From contig CAYPUE010000019.1 of assembly GCA_964414015.1 (NCBI GenBank), forward strand, positions 1-14,180: DNA of 14,180 nucleotides. Reading direction: 5' to 3'. The notes under the pieces were generated by a model. It searched no databases. It had not been told where the DNA came from and saw only the letters and a program-made list of their open reading frames with translations. Each line of letters starts with the position of its first letter. Position 1 is the first letter of the stretch. Position numbers and translations under genes: made by a program. The stretch is from JAUSEW01 sp964414015. Lineage in GTDB: Bacteria > Patescibacteriota > Microgenomatia > Levybacterales > UBA12049. Below are positions 1-6,292 of the stretch, piece after piece.

Positions 1-71
1 TGCTTTTGCAAAAAGCAGGTTTTGAGATTCAAACAATTAAAACAAGAGGATATAAATTAATTGCCGCTTAA
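1..71 (+). CDS. C-terminal end of a probable winged-helix transcriptional regulator (partial)
   Basis: Reading from base 3, an open frame of 22 codons runs into a TAA at 69-71. The peptide ends GFEIQTIKTRGYKLIAA. This resembles the last strand-turn-strand wing of OmpR/PhoB-type DNA-binding domains, whose C-terminus usually reads like 'I.TVRG.GYKL'. In that family the domain binds promoter DNA, often under control of an N-terminal receiver domain. The rest of the gene lies outside the window, so no partner, receiver domain or target can be seen. The call rests on about 15 residues and could be coincidence. Confidence 0.45.
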   Translation, partial: LLQKAGFEIQTIKTRGYKLIAA

Positions 72-90
72 CCTCATCGGGAATACATCG

Positions 91-109
91 TTAATTCTTC
101 GGGAATTAA
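91..109. other. Perfect 7-bp inverted repeat between the upstream gene and valS
   Basis: TTAATTC (91-97) and GAATTAA (103-109) are exact reverse complements around a 5-nt TTCGG loop; flanking G90/T110 could add a wobble pair. It could be the transcript end of the upstream regulator, but the stem is AT-rich and no U-tract follows, so it is a poor intrinsic terminator. It lies upstream of the valS -35 box, so it could instead be a protein-binding site. Confidence 0.35.
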
Positions 110-123
110 TCTAAGCGTGTTTA

Positions 124-152
124 TTGAACGAATACTTAACCCATGTTAGAAT
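124..152 (+). promoter_or_regulatory. valS promoter (sigma70-like, extended -10), predicted leaderless
   Basis: TTGAAC (124-129), a 17-bp spacer, then TAGAAT (147-152) preceded by TG with one intervening base (TGTTAGAAT). The ATG follows after only 6 nt, so the expected transcription start is at or next to the A of the start codon. No Shine-Dalgarno sequence or T-box leader could fit. Confidence 0.65.
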
Positions 153-158
153 ACATTC

Positions 159-2830
159 ATGGATAAAGTTTATAAGCATAAAGAAGTTGAAGGAAATATT
201 TATAAAAATTGGGAAAAGAAAGGATATTTTAAACCGGAAATTAACCCCAAGGGGAAGCCCTATACAATAATTCTTCCTCCTCCAAATGCCAATGCGCCGC
301 TTCATTTTGGCCATGCAATGTACGTAATTGAAGATATCTTGATTCGTTATCACCGGATGCTTGGAGACGCAACTCTTTGGCTTCCCGGAGCAGATCATGC
401 AGGATTCGAAACGCAATTTGTTTTTGAGAAAAAATTGCAAAAAGAAGGAAAGTCGCGTTTGGATTTTGACCGCGAAACACTTTACAAAATGATTTGGGAT
501 TATGTGCAAGGGAATAGAGTCTTGATGGAAGAACAGCTGCGAAAACTTGGTTTTTCCTTAGATTGGACCAGAAAAAAATTCACCCTAGATCCGGACATTA
601 TCAAAATTGTCTATAAAACATTTAAAAAATTATTTGATGATGGATTGCTTTATAGGGGAAATAGACTAGTTAATTATTGCACGAAATGCGGAACAAGCTT
701 TTCAGACTTGGAAGTAAACCATAAAGAGCAGAAAGACCCCTTATATTATCTAAAATACGGGCCGTTTGTTTTGGCAACAGTTCGGCCGGAAACAAAATTC
801 GGAGATACTGCTGTTGCAGTTAATCCAAAAGACAAAAGATACAAGAAGTGGGTAGGAAAGGAGATTAAAGTTACTGGATTAATTGGCAAATTTAAAGTAA
901 AAGTGATAGAAGATGACGTGATTGATCCAAATTTTGGTACAGGGGTTGCGAAAGTAACGCCGGCTCATGATATGAAGGATTTTGAAATTGGCAAACGGCA
1001 TAATTTAGACATTATTCAGGTGATTGGTTTTGACGGAAAATTAAATGAAAGAGCAGGTAAGTATAAAGGGTTATATGTGAAACAGGCAAGGAAAATTGTA
1101 GCAGAAGATATGCAAAAAATGGGGCTGATAGAAAAAATAGATGAGAACTATACGCATACAATTGAAGTTTGTTATAAATGCGGGACAACTATCGAGCCAA
1201 TGCTTTTGCCGCAATGGTTTATAAAAATGGAAAGTTTGGCAAAACCCGCAATAGATGCAGTAAAATCGGGCGAGATTAAAATTTATCCGGAAAGATTTAA
1301 GAAAATATATCTTCAGTTTTTGGAAAATATCAGAGATTGGAATATCTCAAGACAGACGGTTTGGGGAATTAGGATTCCCGCCTGGTTTAAGGAATGGAAG
1401 CCATCAGATGATCTACGGACTTGGGGATTTCATGAAAGAACTGAAAAGCAAGTTTTATCCGGAAAAACAAAAACATATAGACTTCAGGACAGCGATTTTA
1501 GACCGTTCAAAAACGGGGACAGGTTTGCTTTTAAAAATAGCCAAACTGGGAGGATTTTTGGCTATGGGACAATTATTAATGTTGAGCAGAAAACAGTCGG
1601 GGAAATACCTTTAAACGATAAATCTCATGGAGCAACATACAAAACTAGAGAAGAACTTATCGGGGCACTTAAATTTCATAAGCCCGGGTTGGACGTAAAT
1701 CCTAATACGAAAGTTTGGATTTATACTTATTCTTTCGGGTTGTTAAAAAATGGAAAAGTTGAGGAAATTTATATAGGAGAAGAGAAACCGTTAGGAGAGA
1801 ACTGGCAGCAGGATCCTGACACTTTTGATACTTGGTTTTCATCTGCACAGTGGCCGTTCGCTACTCTGATNNNNNNNNNNNNNNNNNNNNNNNNNNNNNN
1901 NNNNNNNNNNNNNNNNNNNNNNNNNNNNNNNNNNNNNNNNNNNNNNNNNNNNNNNNNNNNNNNNNNNNNNCTGACACTTTTGATACTTGGTTTTCATCTG
2001 CACAGTGGCCGTTCGCTACTCTGATGAGTAGCTCAAGCTCAAAGCTCAAAACTCAAAACTCAAAACTAAACGGAGAAATAATTTCGGATTTTGAAAATTT
2101 TTATCCAACAACGGTGATGGAGACAATGTATGACATTTTACTCTTCTGGGTAGCCAGAATGGTAATGATGGGTATTTATGCGACGGGAGAAATACCATTT
2201 AAAGATGTTGTTCTGCATGGGATGGTAAAAGACCCGTTGGGTAAAAAAATGAGTAAATCCAAAGGAAATGTTATAGATCCATTAGAATTAGTTGAAACAT
2301 ATGGGGCTGACGCAGTACGTTTCGCTCTGGTGTACGGTACGGCTTTTGGTAACGATCAAGCCCTCTCTTACCCGAAATTAGAAGCAGCAAGAAAATTTAC
2401 CAATAAACTTTGGAACATTGCCCGTTTCATAGAAATGAATAAGGTGAAAAACGAAAAACGAAAAGCGAAAAATAATTTAACAATAAAGCAATTAAACAAT
2501 ATAGCAGTTAACGATTTAGACAAGGACATGATTGAGAAAACTAGGCTACTAACTAACGAAATAACTAAATATGTGGATTCTTACCAATTTAATTATGCTG
2601 CGGAAGGTTTGTATGAATTTGTGTGGCACGAATTTGCAGATAAATATATTGAAAATGTCAAATCGCAAATCGCAAATCGCAAATCGCAAGACTCATTCCT
2701 TATTCTTAATTCATTATTCTTAATTCTTCTCAAGCTTTTGCATCCGTTTATGCCGTTTATAACGGAGGAGATTTACCAAAGATTTGAATTTGGAGAGTCA
2801 ATAATGACAGACAGATGGCCAACGTTGTGA
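159..2830 (+). CDS. valS: Valine--tRNA ligase with an inserted ASCH/PUA-like domain (interrupted by an assembly gap)
   Basis: Class I synthetase that charges tRNA-Val with valine and edits mischarged threonine in the cytoplasm. The frame breaks only at an N gap (1871-1970). Deleting 1871-2025, i.e. the Ns plus a duplicated 55-mer, joins both parts in frame as 838 aa (numbering below). Visible: the HIGH motif as HFGH (49-52); Zn-type CTKC (174-177) and CYKC (338-341); the CP1 editing region with ATVRPET (206-212) and PAHD (268-271); the WNISRQ core (394-399); DTWFSS (557-562); KMSKS (645-649); and an anticodon-binding domain ending HPFMPFITEEIY (810-821). Between AWF (408-410) and about residue 527 sits an extra domain resembling ASCH. 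Heptanucleotide-repeat peptides occur at about 572-585, 709-720, 782-793 and 793-806. The protein stops right after the anticodon domain, with no C-terminal coiled-coil arm such as E. coli ValRS has. Start chosen from the promoter 6 nt upstream. Confidence 0.95.
1389..1739 (+). other. ASCH/PUA-like domain inserted in the ValRS catalytic core
   Basis: ValRS residues about 411-527 have no counterpart between 'RIPAW(Y/F)' and '(G)xIYVGEE...DxxDTWFSS' in ordinary ValRS, where this link is short. The insert has ASCH-type features as I recall them: LSGKTKTYRL (433-442), a GDRFAF strand (453-458), an alternating strand ending INVEQKTVGEI (473-483), then a helix with TREEL (496-500) and a last strand VWIYTYSF (519-526). 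ASCH belongs to the PUA-like beta-barrel superfamily, linked to RNA binding and, in a few members, to RNA or nucleoside hydrolysis. Its role here is inferred only as possible tRNA contact. The domain call needs a profile search. Confidence 0.65.
1816..1870 (+). repeat. Left copy of a 55-nt duplicated contig end
   Basis: Bases 1816-1870, starting CTGACACTTTTGATACTTGG and ending CTACTCTGAT, recur exactly at 1971-2025 on the other side of the N gap. Both copies encode DTFDTWFSSAQWPFATL in the same relative codon phase. A ValRS needs this motif once, so the repeat is an unmerged contig overlap rather than a biological duplication. Confidence 0.95.
1871..1970. other. Scaffold gap of exactly 100 Ns (artefact)
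   Basis: Exactly 100 N characters, the conventional filler for a gap of unknown size. The flanks are identical 55-mers, so the true gap length is probably minus 55 (an overlap). The gap makes valS look like two overlapping partial ORFs in different frames; collapsing 155 nt restores one frame. The break lies just before the heptanucleotide tract at 2032, which probably caused it. Confidence 0.95.
1971..2025 (+). repeat. Right copy of the 55-nt duplicated contig end
   Basis: Identical to 1816-1870. Unique sequence resumes at 2026, completing the ATG codon for residue 571 of the repaired ValRS when joined to base 1870. Confidence 0.95.
2032..2070 (+). repeat. Heptanucleotide tandem repeat in valS (unit CTCAAAA)
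   Basis: CTCAAG, CTCAAAG, then three exact CTCAAAA units and a decayed CTAAAC. It is translated in frame as a Ser/Lys-rich stretch ending SKLKTQNSKL, just after the DTWFSSAQWPFATL motif. Ordinary ValRS has a short 'GWP..' loop there, so the tract lengthens a surface loop by roughly a dozen residues. Confidence 0.9.
2446..2473 (+). repeat. Heptanucleotide tandem repeat in valS (unit GAAAAAC)
   Basis: Four consecutive 7-mers: GAAAAAC, GAAAAAC, GAAAAGC, GAAAAAT. They encode KNEKRKAKN after the NKLWNIARF helix at the start of the anticodon-binding domain, a place where ValRS length varies. Confidence 0.85.
2480..2511 (+). repeat. Degenerate 8-nt periodic stretch in valS
   Basis: Four successive octamers, ACAATAAA, GCAATTAA, ACAATATA and GCAGTTAA, fit a consensus RCAATTAA. 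The tract follows the GAAAAAC tract after 6 nt. It is decayed and might be chance in AT-rich DNA, but the phase holds over 32 nt. Confidence 0.45.
2658..2692 (+). repeat. Heptanucleotide tandem repeat in valS (unit GCAAATC)
   Basis: TCAAATC, three exact GCAAATC units, then GCAAGAC. Because 3 x 7 = 21 nt, the encoded peptide repeats every 7 residues (KSQIANRKSQ). It lies between two helices of the anticodon-binding domain. Confidence 0.9.
2700..2727 (+). repeat. 14-nt tandem repeat in valS (TTATTCTTAATTCA x2)
   Basis: TTATTCT TAATTCA TTATTCT TAATTCT: two near-exact 14-mers, i.e. four 7-nt blocks, starting 7 nt after the GCAAATC tract ends. It encodes the hydrophobic stretch ILNSLFLIL leading into LLHPFMPF. 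Here repeat-derived sequence supplies what should be a packed helix, not a loop. Confidence 0.75.
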
Positions 2831-3249
2831 AAAATGTAAAATTTATGTTATCTCAAAACTCAAATATCAAAGATCAAAAACCAAATCAAAATTCAAAAAC
2901 AGAGATCAAATACAGAGCATTTTATCTATCAATAAGTATCATTAAGTTTCTGGAAGGTTTAGAAAAGAAAGACTACGTAAGGATTATTTCGGATCAGCTA
3001 ATAAGATGCGTTACCTCTATCGGAGCAAATATCGTTGAAGCAAAAGCTTCCTCTTCGAAAAAAGAATTTCTTAATTATTTTCAAATTGCCTTAAAAAGTG
3101 CTAATGAAGCTAAATATTTGCTAGCAATGCTTAGAGAACTATTGCTAGAAAGAAGAAAAGAGATAAATATTTTTATTCAAGAAGTTACAGAAATAAGCAA
3201 GATAATCGGTACAAGCGTTTTAACTATGAAAGGAAAAAGAAATCTTTAG
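2815..3249 (+). CDS. Four-helix-bundle protein of the 23S rRNA IVS (S23) family
   Basis: Predicted 144-aa helical protein. From about residue 32 it matches the family of small four-helix bundles first found encoded in 23S rRNA intervening sequences: a tyrosine/phenylalanine helix (YRAFYLSISIIKFLEGL), the signature RCVTSIGANIVEAKAS (64-79), SKKEFLNYFQIALKSANEAKY (81-101) and a last helix. The molecular role of chromosomal copies is unknown; they are commonly assumed to bind nucleic acid or a partner protein. The frame overlaps the last 16 nt of valS if ATG 2815 is used. An in-frame ATG at 2845 lies after the valS stop and is also plausible. Residues about 14-27 are encoded by a TCAAAAC-type heptanucleotide tract, so the N-terminus is low-complexity and probably not part of the bundle. 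Probably co-transcribed with valS. Confidence 0.85.
   Translation: MANVVKNVKFMLSQNSNIKDQKPNQNSKTEIKYRAFYLSISIIKFLEGLEKKDYVRIISDQLIRCVTSIGANIVEAKASSSKKEFLNYFQIALKSANEAKYLLAMLRELLLERRKEINIFIQEVTEISKIIGTSVLTMKGKRNL
2853..2887 (+). repeat. Heptanucleotide tandem repeat in the four-helix-bundle gene (TCAAAxx)
   Basis: TCAAAAC, TCAAATA, TCAAAGA, TCAAAAA, CCAAATC, fading into AAAATTC after 2887. It encodes SQNSNIKDQKPNQ. This is a degenerate version of the same TCAAAAN unit seen in valS and ruvC, and it forms nearly the whole N-terminal extension of the protein. Confidence 0.85.
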
Positions 3250-3270
3250 CTTTTTATTTTTAAACTAGGC

Positions 3271-3298
3271 TTTGATTTTTGAGGTTTGATTTTTAGCT
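3271..3298 (+). repeat. Intergenic heptanucleotide repeat (TTTGATT, reverse orientation)
   Basis: TTTGATT, TTTGAGG, TTTGATT, TTTAGCT, ending at the base before the ATG of the TPR gene. The complement reads AATCAAA, the same family as the coding tracts. In this orientation longer TTTTTGA-type arrays would hit TGA codons, which fits its non-coding location. Confidence 0.75.
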
Positions 3299-3658
3299 AT
3301 GAAAAGATTCCCGAAGATTTCCCTAAAGATTCCCGATAAAATCAAATACATTTTCGTAGGAGGATTGTGTTTGGTGTTATTCCTAACCGTTATTACAGCA
3401 GGACTAAGTCTTTATAGTCACTTGCAGCAAAAGAAAGATTTGGATAATAGAAAATCTGTCATAGTATCGCAAATACAAGTTTGGCAGGAAATAGTTGGGA
3501 AATATAAAGATTACAGGGATGGGTACTTAACGCTGGCAATACTTGAGTACAGGCTAGGGGATAATGATCAAGCAAGATTATATTTAAAGCAAGCTTTATC
3601 TATAGATCCTAATTTTGAGAAGGCAAGAGATTTAGAAAAAATTCTGCGTTTCTATTAA
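3299..3658 (+). CDS. Small membrane-anchored TPR protein
   Basis: Predicted 119-aa protein: a basic N-terminus, one hydrophobic segment at about 17-39 (YIFVGGLCLVLFLTVITAGL), a short polar linker, then one clear tetratricopeptide-like helix pair (about 73-106: Y73..GYLTLAILEYRLGDNDQARLYLKQALSIDPNF). The positive charges before the membrane segment suggest an N-in anchor with the TPR outside the membrane. TPRs mediate protein contacts, and a single unit suggests a scaffold or a partner in a larger complex. No enzymatic motif is seen. No promoter of its own is convincing; the 49-nt gap upstream is mostly a degenerate heptanucleotide tract, so read-through from valS is likely. Its TAA overlaps the stop of rplY on the other strand (TTAA, 3655-3658). 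Confidence 0.7.
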   Translation: MKRFPKISLKIPDKIKYIFVGGLCLVLFLTVITAGLSLYSHLQQKKDLDNRKSVIVSQIQVWQEIVGKYKDYRDGYLTLAILEYRLGDNDQARLYLKQALSIDPNFEKARDLEKILRFY

Positions 3659-4398
3659 GCTGCTTTCGGAGCTTCTTGAGGTTTGGGTGATTCCGCTTTC
3701 GCTGTCTCTGATTTGCCTGCTTCGGCTGTAGGAGCTTGCGTTGCTGGCGCACCTTCTTCTGCAGGTGCTGTTTCTGCTGCTGTGGCTGCTTTTGCTGCTT
3801 CGGCTGCTGCTGCTTCGGCTGCTGCCTGCGCCTGTGCTTCTTTACTGACCAATTCTCCGATCTTGACTACAACTTGAGACGGATCGGTAATTATCGCAAC
3901 GCCTTTTACAGGTTTTATTTCCCCAACTGTAATTTGTTGTCCTACCTCTGCCAAAGCTTCGACGTTAACTTCAATTTTTTCCGGTAAATCTTCAGGCAAT
4001 GCTTCTACTTCAACTTGAGACAATGGCTGGAGCAAAAGCCCCAATTTATCGACAACCGCTTTTGCTTGGCCAACGATAGACAAAGGCACCATGGTTTTTA
4101 CTTTTTGGGTAAGGTCTACTTTGTAGAAATCAGCATGAATATAAAATTTTTGCACTGGATCTTTTTGGACATTATGGATAAGAACAGGAATTATCTTGCC
4201 TTTCAAATCAACATCAACAAGGCCTGTTTCTCCTGCCTCGCTATATGCTTTTGCAAAATCTTTATCTTTGACCTGAACGGAGATAGATTTGATATTTTTG
4301 CCATAGACATTGGCCGGCAAAATACCTTCTCTTCGAAGTTTTTTAACTTTTTTCCCGGTAATTTTTCTCTCTTCAACAGTCAGCTTAGTTCTTTTCAT
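3655..4398 (-). CDS. rplY: Large ribosomal subunit protein bL25 (CTC type) with a long Ala-rich tail
   Basis: bL25 binds 5S rRNA in the large subunit. The 247-aa product is of the long CTC form: an N-terminal 5S-binding barrel with KKLRREGILPANVYGKN (19-35) and the family hallmark YIHADFYKV (86-94), then a second beta domain (about 97-182, PLSIVG, LPEKIEVNV, ITVGEI). Residues about 186-247 are an unstructured Ala/Glu/Pro/Lys tail encoded by GCN-rich low-complexity DNA. Start: an upstream in-frame ATG at 4416 exists, but the family begins 'MKRTKLTVEERK..GKKVKKLR', and the -10 box (4413-4408) lies between the two ATGs. So 4398 is the start, with a predicted leader of about 3 nt. Divergent from ruvC; convergent with, and overlapping by 4 bp, the TPR gene. 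Confidence 0.93.
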   Translation of the reverse strand: MKRTKLTVEERKITGKKVKKLRREGILPANVYGKNIKSISVQVKDKDFAKAYSEAGETGLVDVDLKGKIIPVLIHNVQKDPVQKFYIHADFYKVDLTQKVKTMVPLSIVGQAKAVVDKLGLLLQPLSQVEVEALPEDLPEKIEVNVEALAEVGQQITVGEIKPVKGVAIITDPSQVVVKIGELVSKEAQAQAAAEAAAAEAAKAATAAETAPAEEGAPATQAPTAEAGKSETAKAESPKPQEAPKAA

Positions 4399-4406
4399 TA
4401 TTTGGA

Positions 4407-4438
4407 TATTGTACATTAAATAGTTAAATATTACAATA
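4407..4438. promoter_or_regulatory. Interleaved bidirectional promoter for rplY (-) and ruvC (+)
   Basis: Plus strand (ruvC): TTGTAC (4409-4414), 17 bp, TACAAT (4432-4437), 11 nt to the ATG. Minus strand (rplY): TTGTAA (4436-4431), 17 bp, TACAAT (4413-4408), 9 nt to the ATG. Each -35 overlaps the other gene's -10, built on the inverted repeat TATTGTA (4407-4413)/TACAATA (4432-4438). The two polymerases cannot occupy the site at once, so the two genes should be expressed in competition. No Shine-Dalgarno sequence precedes either gene. Confidence 0.75.
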
Positions 4439-4448
4439 CGATTGATTT

Positions 4449-4934
4449 ATGAGAATATTAGGAATTGATCCGGGGATTGCCAGGTGCGGGTGGGGAACAA
4501 TAGAAGTTCAAAAATCAAAAATCAAACATCAAAAATACGGATGTATAGAAACGAAGCAAGATGTGCCGGTTGAAGAAAGATTAAGAGCCGTTTATGAACA
4601 AATCACAGAAATTATTAAAAAAGAAAAACCGGATATTTTGGCAATAGAAGAACTGTTTTTTAATACCAACGCCAAAACAGCATTTGTGGTAGGGCAGGCA
4701 AGAGGAGTTGTTCTTTTGGCTTCTGCAAAGCAGAATATCCCGGTTGCAATTTATACTCCTTTGCAAGTTAAAGTGGCAGTAACAGGATACGGAAGGGCGC
4801 AGAAGAATCAAATAGGACAGATGGTTAAAGTTTTGCTCAAACTTAAAGAAGTTCCCAAGCCCGATGACATAGCAGATGCTCTAGCAATTGCCCTCACCCA
4901 CGCCTTTACGAAGAAAGTTAATTCTATAAAATAA
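4449..4934 (+). CDS. ruvC: Crossover junction endodeoxyribonuclease RuvC
   Basis: RNase H-fold dimeric resolvase that nicks four-way Holliday junctions symmetrically after RuvAB branch migration. The 161-aa length is near the usual ~170. The four acidic metal ligands are visible: D7 in GIDPG, E67 in AIEELFF, and D140/D143 in the C-terminal DDIADALAIALTHAF. The VGQARGV helix (81-87) and the VTGYGRAQKNQI segment (111-122) match the family. A heptanucleotide tract (TCAAAAA units) encodes QKSKIKHQKYG in the hairpin after strand 1, where E. coli RuvC also has a polar loop, so the fold should tolerate it. It is transcribed divergently from rplY with an almost absent leader. ruvA-ruvB lie about 3.2 kb downstream in their own unit. 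Confidence 0.95.
   Translation: MRILGIDPGIARCGWGTIEVQKSKIKHQKYGCIETKQDVPVEERLRAVYEQITEIIKKEKPDILAIEELFFNTNAKTAFVVGQARGVVLLASAKQNIPVAIYTPLQVKVAVTGYGRAQKNQIGQMVKVLLKLKEVPKPDDIADALAIALTHAFTKKVNSIK
4508..4535 (+). repeat. Heptanucleotide tandem repeat in ruvC (TCAAAAA)
   Basis: TCAAAAA, TCAAAAA, TCAAACA, TCAAAAA: four units translated as QKSKIKHQK in the hairpin loop after the first strand of RuvC. This orientation is free of stops in all three frames, whereas the complement (TTTTTGA) contains TGA in one. Confidence 0.85.
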
Positions 4935-4943
4935 CCCCACTTT

Positions 4944-4952
4944 TGATATAAT
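4944..4952 (+). promoter_or_regulatory. purD extended -10 promoter, predicted leaderless GTG start
   Basis: TGATATAAT is a perfect extended -10 (TG-n-TATAAT, TATAAT at 4947-4952). The GTG at 4959 follows after 6 nt. The ATG at 4951 runs into TGA after two codons. No good -35 is seen at 17 bp (CTATAA), which an extended -10 can tolerate. The sequence lies between the ruvC stop and purD. Confidence 0.65.
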
Positions 4953-4958
4953 GACGTC

Positions 4959-6290
4959 GTGAAAGAAAGAGGTAATACAGTTTTGGTCGTGGATGGAGGG
5001 GGAAGGGGAACCGCCCTTGTTCATAAATATTCTCAAAGTCCGCATGTTGAAAAAATAATTGCTGTTCCGGGTAATGACTGGATGTCAAGAGTATCAAAAA
5101 AGCCTGTTCAAATTTTTCCAGAAATAAAAACTTCGGATGTTGCGGAAATAGCAGAGCTCGCTAATAAATTTGAAGTTAATTTGGTGGATATAGCGCAAGA
5201 AAACGCAGTTAAAGAGGGTCTTGCTGGCATGTTAAAACTTTTTAAAATACCTGCAGTAGGACCAACACAATCTGCAGGCAGACTTGAGTGGGATAAAAAT
5301 TATGCTAGGGCTTTTGGTGGATTTTGGGAATTACCTCAGCCAAAATTTTCTTCATTTAATTCAGTAGAACAAGCAGAAAGATTTCTTGACTCTCAAGAAA
5401 ATACCAGATGGTTTGTCAAAGCTTCAGGACTAGCAGAAGGAAAAGGAGCTATTTCCGCAACATCAAGGCAAGAAGTTTTAGATGCGATAAAACGGCTCAA
5501 AAAGGAGTATCCAGACTCCGCAAACGTGTTTTTAATTGAGCAATGGCTTGAGGGAGAAGAATTTTCCGCTTTCGCAATTTCCGATAGCAGAAACTTTAGA
5601 ATTTTGGGATATGCTCAAGATCATAAAAGGGAATACGATGGAGATAAAGGTGAAAACACAGGCGGAATGGGTGCTGTTAGTAAGCCTTTACTTACAAATG
5701 ATTTAGAGCTCCAAAGAAAAGTAGAGAATATATTTATGACAACCATTAAGGCAAAACCTGGCGGAGGATATAGAGGCATTTTATATTTAGGGGGAATGGC
5801 AGTTAAAACAAACGGCAAGCTTGACCCTTACGTTATAGAATTTAATACCAGATGGGGAGATCCGGAAGCTCAAGTTATAATTCCCGGACTAAAAGTTGAT
5901 TTGTTTGAAATGGGAATGGAAGCGGCACAGGGTACATTAAAAAGGATAAAAATTTCTGATGATGGAAAAGTGAGAGTTGCTGTTGCCGGAGTTGCTAGAG
6001 GTTATCCCCGATCTGCAGAATATTCTCAAGTGCGAGGAAAAGAAATCAAAGGATTGGACGAGGTGGGAAAGACAGATGGAGTAATAATATATGGCGCTGG
6101 AGTTAAGATTGAAGATGGAAAGCATTATGCGAACGGCGGAAGACTTTTTTATATTGTTGGAGAAGGAAAAGATGTTGTTGAAGCAAGAGATAGGGCTTAT
6201 GAAGCAATGAGAAAAGTGAGAATAGAGGGCGATAATTTGCATTTTCGAACAGATATTGGGTGGAGAGATGTAGAAAGATTAAGAAAATAA
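4959..6290 (+). CDS. purD: Phosphoribosylamine--glycine ligase (GAR synthetase), divergent
   Basis: ATP-grasp ligase joining glycine to phosphoribosylamine in purine synthesis. At 443 aa it is near the usual ~430. N-terminal nucleotide-fold strand NTVLVVDGGGRG (6-17); GPTQSAGRLEWDK (101-113, canonical 'GP...A..E.SK'); ATP-grasp phosphate loop VKASGLAEGKG (153-163); ENTGGMG (232-238); metal-binding EFNTRWGDPEAQ (294-305); C-terminal family ending GGRLFYIVGEGK to RTDIGWRDV (393-438). Two family-typical spots differ: GSGGREHA reads DGGGRGTAL, and the usual 'GPE.PL..G' loop reads AQENAVKEGL (79-88). It may therefore be a divergent lineage or a related GAR-ligase-like activity. No other pur gene is in the window. 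GTG start, chosen because the -10 lies 6 nt upstream. Convergent with the PIN toxin, stops 2 nt apart. Confidence 0.88.
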   Translation: MKERGNTVLVVDGGGRGTALVHKYSQSPHVEKIIAVPGNDWMSRVSKKPVQIFPEIKTSDVAEIAELANKFEVNLVDIAQENAVKEGLAGMLKLFKIPAVGPTQSAGRLEWDKNYARAFGGFWELPQPKFSSFNSVEQAERFLDSQENTRWFVKASGLAEGKGAISATSRQEVLDAIKRLKKEYPDSANVFLIEQWLEGEEFSAFAISDSRNFRILGYAQDHKREYDGDKGENTGGMGAVSKPLLTNDLELQRKVENIFMTTIKAKPGGGYRGILYLGGMAVKTNGKLDPYVIEFNTRWGDPEAQVIIPGLKVDLFEMGMEAAQGTLKRIKISDDGKVRVAVAGVARGYPRSAEYSQVRGKEIKGLDEVGKTDGVIIYGAGVKIEDGKHYANGGRLFYIVGEGKDVVEARDRAYEAMRKVRIEGDNLHFRTDIGWRDVERLRK

Positions 6291-6292
6291 TT

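Noticed and set aside
72..158. T-box riboswitch controlling valS
   Set aside because: Only 87 nt separate the genes, and the predicted transcription start is at the ATG, leaving no space for a leader.
1861..2049. valS as a frameshifted pseudogene or two separate genes
   Set aside because: The apparent frame change depends entirely on the arbitrary 100 Ns and the duplicated 55-mer. Collapsing them gives one intact frame with all ValRS motifs in order.
2032..2727. CRISPR array
   Set aside because: Repeat units are 7 nt in direct tandem without spacers and are translated in the ValRS frame; no cas genes are nearby.
2828..2830. UGA recoded as glycine, as in some CPR lineages (Gracilibacteria, SR1)
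   Set aside because: valS ends at UGA with an overlapping next gene, and the genes checked need no in-frame UGA readthrough, so the standard bacterial code fits.
2815..3249. Diversity-generating retroelement (its Avd accessory protein is also a small four-helix bundle)
   Set aside because: No reverse transcriptase, template/variable repeat pair or target gene is present in the window; the S23-type signature is the better fit.
3736..3987. Cysteine-rich 83-codon plus-strand frame
   Set aside because: Antisense to the Ala-rich tail of bL25; the Cys runs arise from the complement of GCA/GCT repeats read in another frame.
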